Origin: JAGORM01 sp964406795
GTDB taxonomy: Bacteria; Patescibacteriota; Microgenomatia; Levybacterales; GWA1-39-11
DNA: 7,042 nt
Reading direction: 5' to 3'
Assembly: GCA_964406795.1 (NCBI GenBank)
Contig: CAYOTA010000023.1
Coordinates: 1 to 7,042 of the forward strand
The position numbers and the translations under genes are program-made. The notes under the pieces were generated by a model. The model did not search any database, was not told the DNA's origin, and worked only from the letters and a program-made list of their open reading frames with translations. Of the stretch, positions 1 through 5,351 are shown piece after piece; within the stretch, counting starts at the first letter, position 1; every line of letters begins with the position of its first letter.

Positions 1-21
1 GCAACGCTTGAACTCAGCTAA

Positions 22-46
22 TTCCACGTGGCGTAAGCCCGTGGAA
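22..46 (+). promoter_or_regulatory. Hairpin with GUAA tetraloop overlapping a candidate RBS
   Basis: TTCCACG (22-28) pairs with CGTGGAA (40-46), and GGC (30-32) pairs with GCC (37-39). One T (29) is bulged and the loop is GTAA (33-36), a GNRA-type tetraloop. The stem is 10 bp in all. The only SD-like string for the ATG at 54, GGAAG (43-47), lies mostly in the 3' arm, so folding would hide it. No T-tract follows, so this is not a standard intrinsic terminator. It could be a leader element for the 87-aa ORF or the 3' part of a structured RNA beginning outside the window. Confidence 0.45.
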
Positions 47-53
47 GTTTAAT

Positions 54-317
54 ATGCTTGAAGAAGGTGGTGCGCTTTTGATAAACGAGTTTCCGATAAG
101 AAGCAGATTTGTGGGAGGAGAAACAAGGCTACAAGAGCTTCTTGCAAGATTAAAAAAAGAATATTCCATGAAGATTACCTTTCCTTTTTCCGATGCTGGA
201 TTTTGTAATATCGCGACAAGAAGAAGAGCTGAGAATTTTCAAATGCCCGTTTTTCAGGCAGGTGAACAGCTAAAAACTATTGGGCATGAAAAATACCCGG
301 TATTTACTTATAAATAA
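54..317 (+). CDS. Unrecognised 87-aa protein, possibly truncated
   Basis: I do not recognise this protein. It is 87 aa, soluble-looking, rich in Arg, Lys and Glu, has one Cys, and shows no membrane segment or signal peptide. The first 15 residues include EEGGALL followed by NEFP, which faintly recalls the Gly-rich Rossmann strand of DprA/SLOG-type proteins. What follows does not carry the DprA signature, so no function is assigned. The ATG at 54 has a weak GGAAG 6 nt upstream, inside a hairpin. The frame stays open upstream to a TGA at 9-11, so the true start could be non-ATG or the ORF could be the tail of a broken larger gene. It ends 2 nt before the endonuclease Q-like ATG, which argues for co-transcription and translational coupling. 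It is probably a real gene because of this tight junction. Confidence 0.5.
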   Translation: MLEEGGALLINEFPIRSRFVGGETRLQELLARLKKEYSMKITFPFSDAGFCNIATRRRAENFQMPVFQAGEQLKTIGHEKYPVFTYK

Positions 318-319
318 AC

Positions 320-1687
320 ATGGAACTTGTGCTTGATTTACATCTGCATTCCCGTTTTTCCCGTGCTGTTTCTCCCCGCATGAATTTACAAAATATGTAT
401 ATTTGGGGGCGTAAAAAAGGAATAAATGTACTATCTGTTACAGACTTTACTCATCCCGTTTGGTTTAAGGAGGTGTCCTCCCAATTAGTTGAAAAGAATG
501 CAGGAATTTATAGATTGAAGTCAGAAGAGAGTATTGAAAACTCCACCAAGCTTCCCAATAGAGAGGGAAGTGTGGGAATGCATTATATATTTTCTACAGA
601 GGTCGCGGCCATTTACACGGAAGGTGGCAAATCACATAGAATTCATAACCTTATTTTTTCTCCCAATTTAGAAATTTGCGAAAAGATTAATAAAGCACTT
701 TCAGGAAGAGGTATTAATTTAACAGCTGACGGGAGGCCAATTTTGGGCATTTCCACTAAACAAATGTGCGAGTTGTTGTTTGCAATTGATCCTAAAATTA
801 CAGTTATTCCTTGCCATGTATGGACACCATGGTTTTCTTTATATGGGTCACGCTCAGGGTATGACAGTATAGTTGACTGTTTTGGAGAATACGCGCCGCG
901 TATCTTTGCAATTGAGACGGGAATTTCATCTGACCCATCTATGAATTGGCGTGTTCCTGAGCTTAACACTCGTTCAATTGTTTCTTTTTCTGACGCACAT
1001 TCTTTAGAAAAAATGGGACGAGAAGCTACTGTTTTGTGCGCAAAGGATAACGGCACAATAAAACAGGATGAAATTACTTATGACAATATTTTAAATGGGT
1101 TGGTGAGGGGACGAGAGCGAGTGTTTAAGTTGTCCTACACTATAGAATTTTACCCTGAAGAAGGAAAATATCACAACACCGGGCACAGAAATTGCAAAAT
1201 TTCCTACACTCCCATGGATGACAAGACACGCGGCACAGTGTGCCCTGTTTGCAGCCGCGAGCTAACCGTGGGAGTAATGCATAGGGTAGAGGATTTGGCA
1301 AAGACTGTCGCTTCCAACTTTGAATACAAGAAAGATGAAAATGGAGTTACGTGGGTAACTGATCCTGAAGGCAAATATCCAAAATCCGTAAGCCTGGTAC
1401 CCCTCTTGGAGATTTTGGCCGAGGTATATAAGACTGCTCCTAATTCCCAAAAAGTACTTACTATGTATGACACCATGGTTAATCAGTTTGGCTCAGAGCA
1501 TGAAATTTTGTTGAGAAGCAATTTGGATGATATTAAAGCTAAAACAGGTGAGGAGATTGCGGAAGGTATTGGAAAGGTACGGTCCAGGAATATATCAATT
1601 GTTCCCGGATATGACGGAGAATACGGAAAGGTAAGTATTTGGGATGAGAAGGAGTCTGCAGACAAACCGCAAATGGGGCTTATTTAA
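320..1687 (+). CDS. Endonuclease Q-like PHP-domain DNA repair nuclease (TIGR00375-type)
   Basis: The 455-aa protein starts with DLHLHS (residues 6-11), the first metal motif of PHP phosphoesterases. Other probable ligands are D42 in VTDFTH, E94 in FSTEV, H109, H166 in IPCHVWTPW, and D225/H227 in FSDAHS. A zinc-finger-like segment follows: H289-x2-C292, then C308-x2-C311 within CPVC. This order matches endonuclease Q (EndoQ), known from Thermococcales archaea and some bacteria, which nicks DNA 5' of deaminated bases (uracil, hypoxanthine, xanthine) and abasic sites. Residues about 355-440 form a C-terminal extension ending in PGYDGEYGKV; from memory a similar segment links EndoQ-like modules to UvrD helicase in some bacterial fusions. 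No helicase motifs occur here. The ATG at 320 is forced by an in-frame TAA at 311-313. There is no SD site, so translation probably depends on coupling to the preceding ORF. Family assignment is firm; substrate range is inferred. Confidence 0.85.
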   Translation: MELVLDLHLHSRFSRAVSPRMNLQNMYIWGRKKGINVLSVTDFTHPVWFKEVSSQLVEKNAGIYRLKSEESIENSTKLPNREGSVGMHYIFSTEVAAIYTEGGKSHRIHNLIFSPNLEICEKINKALSGRGINLTADGRPILGISTKQMCELLFAIDPKITVIPCHVWTPWFSLYGSRSGYDSIVDCFGEYAPRIFAIETGISSDPSMNWRVPELNTRSIVSFSDAHSLEKMGREATVLCAKDNGTIKQDEITYDNILNGLVRGRERVFKLSYTIEFYPEEGKYHNTGHRNCKISYTPMDDKTRGTVCPVCSRELTVGVMHRVEDLAKTVASNFEYKKDENGVTWVTDPEGKYPKSVSLVPLLEILAEVYKTAPNSQKVLTMYDTMVNQFGSEHEILLRSNLDDIKAKTGEEIAEGIGKVRSRNISIVPGYDGEYGKVSIWDEKESADKPQMGLI

Positions 1688-1735
1688 TTATTGCATAGCG
1701 CGCTTAATTAATAGACAATATATATGTGAGTTTCT

Positions 1736-1821
1736 CGTCAATGCAAGGTTGCCCTTCGCACATCGGTGCTCAGGGTCATTCTTTTTCCTTTATTGCATTT
1801 AAATTGACGGGAAAAAGAATG
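1736..1821 (+). promoter_or_regulatory. Structured spacer: candidate pseudoknot leader or REP/MITE-like repeat
   Basis: Three pairings are visible. CATTCTTTTTCC (1777-1788) is a perfect 12-bp inverted repeat with GGAAAAAGAATG (1810-1821). CGTCAAT (1736-1742) pairs with ATTGACG (1803-1809), and the adjoining GCAA (1743-1746) pairs with TTGC (1793-1796), leaving a 6-nt bulge. CCCT and GCAC (1752-1755, 1758-1761) pair with GTGC and AGGG (1766-1769, 1772-1775) around an ATCG loop. The first two helices cross and abut at 1809/1810, so they are either mutually exclusive or form an H-type pseudoknot. The last pair overlaps the RBS of the membrane-protein gene (GGTGGTGA, 1821-1828). The CCCTT...GCTCAGGG core also resembles dispersed palindromes seen in many bacterial genomes, so a small mobile repeat is a real alternative. 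Confidence 0.5.
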
Positions 1822-1835
1822 GTGGTGATATTTAT

Positions 1836-2276
1836 ATGAAACAATCATCAACTGATAAAGTTATTTCAACTGCAGAGGAGTGGTTTGCAAAACTTCCTCC
1901 ACTTCCAAAAGACGCCCGTTCCTTAATCGTTAAAATTACACCGTGGATCGCTTTAATATTCGGAATTTTAGGTGTATTAGGCGCTATAGGTGGACTCGGA
2001 ATCATTAGTGGAGCGTCCGGACTCGTTATGATGAACAGTGGCGTCGGAGGACTCGGTGGAAGTTATGTCGCGGTAATAATTGGACTTATTTCAAGCGTGT
2101 TACTGTTGGCAGCATTCCCAGGTACTCGTGCTCACAAAGCAAAGGGATGGAGGCTTCTTTTTTGGAGTGAAGCAGTAAACACTATTGGTGCGATACTTGC
2201 AATTTCATTATTTGGATTGCTTTTTGCACTCATTGGGTTTTACATTATTTTCCAGATAAAAAGTTATTACAAGTAA
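1836..2276 (+). CDS. Small multi-pass membrane protein of unknown function
   Basis: The 146-aa protein has a soluble, charged N-terminus (residues 1-32, with a PPLPKDAR stretch) followed by about four hydrophobic segments near 35-58, 72-95, 112-126 and 126-141, and a short basic tail IKSYYK. The loop between the first two segments is Gly-rich (GGLG repeated, roughly 52-75). A positively charged loop HKAKGWR (100-106) separates the second and third segments. There is no cleavable signal peptide and no Cys. I do not recognise a named family; small Gly-rich membrane proteins with a similar FYxxFQ-x-YYK ending are, from memory, common in Patescibacteria. The start is supported by GGTGGTGA (1821-1828), 7 nt upstream. 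It follows a structured leader and ends about 20 bp before a strong terminator, so it is probably monocistronic. Confidence 0.8.
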   Translation: MKQSSTDKVISTAEEWFAKLPPLPKDARSLIVKITPWIALIFGILGVLGAIGGLGIISGASGLVMMNSGVGGLGGSYVAVIIGLISSVLLLAAFPGTRAHKAKGWRLLFWSEAVNTIGAILAISLFGLLFALIGFYIIFQIKSYYK

Positions 2277-2298
2277 AGATTGGGAGATAATTTCTTTG

Positions 2299-2330
2299 AA
2301 AAACCTCCTCATAACAGGAGGTTTTTCTTT
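2299..2330. terminator. Bidirectional intrinsic terminator
   Basis: AAAAACCTCC (2299-2308) and GGAGGTTTTT (2317-2326) form a perfect 10-bp stem around the 8-nt loop TCATAACA. The plus strand continues CTTT, extending the T-tract; on the minus strand the leading A-run gives the matching U-tract. It lies between the stops of two convergent genes, 22 bp after the membrane protein and 6 bp after the glycosyltransferase stop, so one element can end both transcripts. Confidence 0.92.
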
Positions 2331-2332
2331 AG

Positions 2333-3724
2333 CTAGTCGTTTTGGATAAAAGGGAGTCTTGTTGACTGCCTTAAAATTCCATTCCAAGATGAGGAGGGAG
2401 GAGTGAGCTCGGACGCTAGTTGTTCTAGTTTTATCTTTGAAATACTTGCAGTCGTCTTTGAGACAAGCTCTTGTCTGGCGTCAGCCAAAGATGTATTCAT
2501 GCTGGAAAACAAAACTACCAGATAAATAATTGAGGCTAAAAGGGGAATAAAAGAGAGCTTTGTAATTATTGATTGTTCTGATCTTACCTCGGGAAGTGTA
2601 TCAAATTTGTGTTGTTTTAGAAACATGCGTGAAAAGGCGTTTGGTGCGTAGGCTATAGCGCCGGACAGCACCCCATGACGCGCACGTCTGCCTGAAGCAT
2701 ACACCAAGAATTCCGGATCCAGGTACACTTTTCCGATGTCAGAAAGACGCTGAGACAAATCTGCATCTTCACCAATTTGAACTTTTTTAAATCCCCCTAT
2801 TTTTTTAAAAGCAGATTTGGAAACTGCCATGTTTTGGGCAATAAGGCTCCACTTGGAAGACATTAATTTATCAAATTTAAATACTGGATAGGTAAAATAG
2901 CGCACTGCAATTCTTGCCGACAATGGGCCGGAGTAGAGCCTGAAAAGTCCTCCAAACGCCACCATATTGTGGTCATGTTCAAATTCAGAAACGATTCTCG
3001 TAAGCCAGTCAGGAGGTAAAATGTTGTCAGCGTCAGTAGTTGCAATAATTGAGCCGCGAGCCACTGTAAATCCAGCTTGGCGGGCAGCTCCCACACCTTT
3101 TTCAGCATTAAATATAACCCGAGCGCCGTACTTTTTGGCAATCTCGGCAGTTTTGTCCGTTGAGTTGTTATCAACTACTATGATTTCAAAGTTTTTGTAA
3201 TCCTGGTGAAGCAGGCTTATCAAGTTATTTTCTATAAATCGCTCTTCATTTAAGGCTGGAATAACTACAGATACATAAGGTGTTTTTGGGTTTTTGTGCG
3301 TGACGGCTGATAAATCCATAAGGAGCGAGTCATTACGTCTATCCATTATTTTTATAATTCCAAATGAAATGAGCCCAAAAACTATGAGCGCTGTTAAGTT
3401 CTGCACTGCCCAATACACGTTATCTGTTGTAAAATTGCCGGTTGCCAGTAGCCAAAACTCATCCGCAATGAGTCCAAGTCCTATTCCAAGACATAATAGG
3501 CCTAAAAGTGAAAATTTATTTGTCACCATTTTGATGAAAAATACTGCCGAGACCAACAATAACCCTATAAAAAAGTGGTAAATAGGCACATCTGCAACAT
3601 ATAAGACAGGATATTCACGGAATACGCTGAAGTATTGAAAAGATAGATATCGGGTTATAAGAATGGTGATCCAGAAAGACAGAAGTACAATAAAAACGTC
3701 TTCGCGAGCAGTGCTTAATTTCAT
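2333..3724 (-). CDS. Membrane-anchored GT2-family glycosyltransferase
   Basis: The 463-aa protein has about four N-terminal membrane segments (near residues 9-25, 46-64, 71-90, 105-124), a cytosolic GT-A domain from about 149, and a single late hydrophobic segment (391-408) before a polar tail. The GT2 signatures are VSVVIPALNEE (151-161), IIVVDNNSTDKT (181-192), the nucleotide-sugar/metal DxD at D231-A-D233, and a GED acceptor-side motif at 318-320 that usually supplies the catalytic base. The processive-synthase QxxRW is absent; GRRARHG (345-351) sits where it would fall, which suggests single-sugar transfer rather than polymerisation. The likely role is envelope glycan, glycolipid or glycoprotein assembly on the inner membrane face; donor and acceptor cannot be read from sequence. 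The ATG is preceded by AAGGAA at 9-nt spacing (3734-3739 on the plus strand). It stands alone, divergent from thioredoxin and convergent with the small membrane protein. Confidence 0.88.
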   Translation of the reverse strand: MKLSTAREDVFIVLLSFWITILITRYLSFQYFSVFREYPVLYVADVPIYHFFIGLLLVSAVFFIKMVTNKFSLLGLLCLGIGLGLIADEFWLLATGNFTTDNVYWAVQNLTALIVFGLISFGIIKIMDRRNDSLLMDLSAVTHKNPKTPYVSVVIPALNEERFIENNLISLLHQDYKNFEIIVVDNNSTDKTAEIAKKYGARVIFNAEKGVGAARQAGFTVARGSIIATTDADNILPPDWLTRIVSEFEHDHNMVAFGGLFRLYSGPLSARIAVRYFTYPVFKFDKLMSSKWSLIAQNMAVSKSAFKKIGGFKKVQIGEDADLSQRLSDIGKVYLDPEFLVYASGRRARHGVLSGAIAYAPNAFSRMFLKQHKFDTLPEVRSEQSIITKLSFIPLLASIIYLVVLFSSMNTSLADARQELVSKTTASISKIKLEQLASELTPPSSSWNGILRQSTRLPFIQND

Positions 3725-3742
3725 ATAAATAAGTTCCTTCTT

Positions 3743-3771
3743 ATTATATGCGCTAAATCAAAATATATCAA
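3743..3771 (-). promoter_or_regulatory. Sigma70-type promoter for the glycosyltransferase
   Basis: On the minus strand TTGATA (3766-3771) and a perfect TATAAT (3743-3748) are separated by 17 nt. The predicted start lies near 3736, only about 12 nt from the ATG and inside the AAGGAA SD string (3734-3739). Either transcription starts a few bases earlier or the mRNA is nearly leaderless and the SD is partly lost. Confidence 0.65.
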
Positions 3772-3795
3772 ATCTTGAGGCGCAGAAATTCTTTC

Positions 3796-3825
3796 TTGAC
3801 AGTCCTCTGAAAGAGAGTATATACT
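3796..3825 (+). promoter_or_regulatory. Sigma70-type promoter for the thioredoxin genes
   Basis: A consensus -35 TTGACA (3796-3801) is followed after 18 nt by TATACT (3820-3825); TATATA (3818-3823) at 16 nt is the alternative register. The predicted start is about 20-25 nt before the thioredoxin ATG, leaving room for the AAGGGAA RBS (3839-3845). The -10 lies inside the 10-bp palindrome AGTATATACT (3816-3825), which could be an operator or chance in AT-rich sequence. Confidence 0.75.
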
Positions 3826-3854
3826 GGTAATCCTAATTAAGGGAATTTTAAAAT

Positions 3855-4181
3855 ATGAGTGTTCTAACCTTTGTTGATGATAATTTTGAAGCTGAAGTGC
3901 TGCAGTCAAAGACTCCAGTCTTGGTTGATTTCTGGGCTGAATGGTGCACTCCTTGCCACATGTTAACGCCTACCATTGAAGAACTTTCCAAAGAATATGA
4001 TGGAAAGGTAAAATTTGGAAAAATGAACGTAGATGAGAATATAAAAACTCCTTCTACCTTTAGTATTATGAGTTTGCCAACTGTTGTAATATTTAAAGGC
4101 GGCAAGCCTATGGCAAGTGTCGTAGGGGTTCAAGGAAAAGATACATTCAAAAAGGCATTAGACGAGGCACTTGCCTCATAG
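3855..4181 (+). CDS. trxA: Thioredoxin
   Basis: At 108 aa this is a standard single-domain cytosolic thioredoxin, a dithiol carrier that reduces protein disulfides and is itself recharged by thioredoxin reductase. The redox site is W30-C31-T32-P33-C34-H35, preceded by the buried acid D25 in VLVDFWAEW. The cis-proline is P75 in SLPTVVIFKGG, and the N-x-D strand motif is NVDEN (58-62). The active site is CTPC rather than the usual CGPC, a change that can alter redox potential or partner choice; fold signatures are otherwise intact. There is no signal peptide. The start is supported by the AAGGGAA-type RBS about 11 nt upstream and by the family's usual N-terminus. Its own strong promoter precedes it and the cognate reductase follows 111 bp downstream on the same strand. 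Confidence 0.95.
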   Translation: MSVLTFVDDNFEAEVLQSKTPVLVDFWAEWCTPCHMLTPTIEELSKEYDGKVKFGKMNVDENIKTPSTFSIMSLPTVVIFKGGKPMASVVGVQGKDTFKKALDEALAS

Positions 4182-4183
4182 TT

Positions 4184-4286
4184 CAAAGGTCAAAAGGCAA
4201 AGGTCAAAATTGCAATCCAAAAGTATAAATTTTCTAAAATTTTGAATTTTAAATTGTATTTTTGCATTTTGATTTTTAACTTTTGA
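4184..4286. repeat. AT-rich imperfect palindromic spacer between trxA and trxB
   Basis: Arms 4190-4215 and 4262-4286 are inverted repeats with about 21 of 25 positions matching, one gap and two further G-U-compatible positions, around a 46-nt loop that is itself AT-rich and partly self-complementary. The left side also holds a perfect 12-nt direct repeat, CAAAGGTCAAAA, at 4184-4195 and 4198-4209. There is no U-tract-capped GC stem, so this is unlikely to be a normal terminator. It may be a dispersed palindromic repeat or an mRNA-processing or attenuation hairpin. Confidence 0.55.
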
Positions 4287-4292
4287 TTTTTT

Positions 4293-5297
4293 ATGGATAT
4301 TTACGACGTAATCATCATAGGTAGTGGTCCGGCAGGACTTACTGCCGGTATTTACACCACGCGCGCAGATCTTAAAACACTTATTATTGCAGGCCGCAAA
4401 TGGGGTGGGCAGCTTATTTTAACCACAGAAGTTGAGAATTTCCCTGGATTTCCTGAAGGTATTATGGGGCCAGAGCTCATGATGAAAATGCGAAAACAGG
4501 CTGAAAAGCATGGTGCAGAAATAATTGATGCTAATTTTACTTCTGGAAACTTTAGTAATAAACCATTCACGGTGACCACTGACGATGAAAAGACCTATTC
4601 AGCCAAGTCCATAATTGTGGCTACAGGTGCTGAAACAAAATGGCTAAACGTTCCCGGAGAACAGGAAAAAATAGGGCGCGGAATTTCATCATGTGCCCCA
4701 TGTGATGCCGCGTTTTATAGAGGCAAAAACGTCATAGTAGTGGGTGGTGGTGACTCTGCCATGGAAGAAGCAGAGGTGCTAACAAAATTTGCTCAACATG
4801 TATGGTTAGTACATAGAAGAGATGAATTTAGGGCCTCGCAGATTATGCAGAAGAGAACCTTTGAAAACCCTAAGATAACGGTAGTTTGGAATAGTGTCAT
4901 CACTGAAGTTTTGGGTGACCAGAAAGTAGAAAAAGTAAAAATTGAAACAACAGGGGATAAGATTAAAGTAAAAGAGGGCGGGAAAGACGTGGAAAAATCA
5001 GCAGAAGAAATGGGGGGTTTATCTCTTGAAAGCGGCGAGAAGCTAATGTGGGAGTTTCCGATTGACGGAATATTTGTGGCCATAGGACATACGCCTAACT
5101 CCAAGATTTTTGATAACATTGAGACTGATGAAAAAGGCTTTATTAAGACATTTGACCACACCAGAACTAATCTGGATGGAATATTTGTGGCTGGAGACGT
5201 GCATGACAGCGCCTACATGCAAGCCATTACCGCAGCCGCTTTTGGTTGCATGGCCGCATTAGACACAGAGCGTTATCTTCGTAACCAACAATCCTAA
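4293..5297 (+). CDS. trxB: Thioredoxin reductase (NADPH)
   Basis: The 334-aa flavoprotein transfers electrons from NADPH via FAD and a CxxC pair to thioredoxin. Visible in order: the N-terminal FAD dinucleotide fold GSGPAG (10-15), ATGAETKW (110-117), the redox pair C134-A-P-C137 followed by D138, the NADPH fold GGGDSA (151-156), the phosphate-recognising HRRDEFR (174-180) that indicates NADPH, and the C-terminal FAD motif GDVHD (301-305). The pair is CAPC rather than the common CATC. The usual Arg after the GDV motif (YRQ) is Met (YMQ, 308-310). An acidic/basic insertion of about 15-20 residues lies near 222-252, making it slightly longer than the roughly 320-aa family norm. The start is fixed by the fold beginning at residue 5, yet there is no SD in the T-rich leader. 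It is predicted to be co-transcribed with trxA. A divergent remnant of a second copy lies downstream. Confidence 0.95.
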   Translation: MDIYDVIIIGSGPAGLTAGIYTTRADLKTLIIAGRKWGGQLILTTEVENFPGFPEGIMGPELMMKMRKQAEKHGAEIIDANFTSGNFSNKPFTVTTDDEKTYSAKSIIVATGAETKWLNVPGEQEKIGRGISSCAPCDAAFYRGKNVIVVGGGDSAMEEAEVLTKFAQHVWLVHRRDEFRASQIMQKRTFENPKITVVWNSVITEVLGDQKVEKVKIETTGDKIKVKEGGKDVEKSAEEMGGLSLESGEKLMWEFPIDGIFVAIGHTPNSKIFDNIETDEKGFIKTFDHTRTNLDGIFVAGDVHDSAYMQAITAAAFGCMAALDTERYLRNQQS

Positions 5298-5351
5298 TTC
5301 TGAATGTTTTTAAAATGAGCCTGGGGTTTGTCTATGACACCTAATCATCGG

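Noticed and set aside
2..52. A short open frame (16 codons and stop) at the window start that could be the 3' end of an upstream gene stopping 1 nt before the ATG at 54.
   Set aside because: Sixteen codons are too few to support a gene, the peptide resembles nothing I know, and the stretch is better explained by the hairpin.
54..110. DprA/SLOG similarity in the Gly-rich start of the 87-aa ORF.
   Set aside because: The match is a short generic string and the expected downstream DprA motif (RNRII-type) is absent.
643..1056. Minus-strand 137-codon frame inside the EndoQ-like gene.
   Set aside because: It lies wholly opposite a well-supported conserved gene, with no RBS or recognisable protein.
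1804..1832. TTGACG with GATATT as a promoter for the membrane-protein gene.
   Set aside because: The -10 is poor and its use would leave the good GGTGGTGA RBS untranscribed; TTGACG is better explained as a helix arm.
4184..4209. The 12-nt direct repeat as the beginning of a CRISPR array.
   Set aside because: There are only two copies, 2 nt apart, with no spacer-length intervals and no cas genes.
4793..5161. Minus-strand 122-codon frame inside trxB.
   Set aside because: It is antisense to conserved TrxB motifs and its Ser/Pro-rich translation is typical of a shadow frame.
5298..5351. Possible terminator between the convergent trxB and the 325-aa gene.
   Set aside because: No stem of more than a few base pairs followed by a T-tract is visible on either strand.
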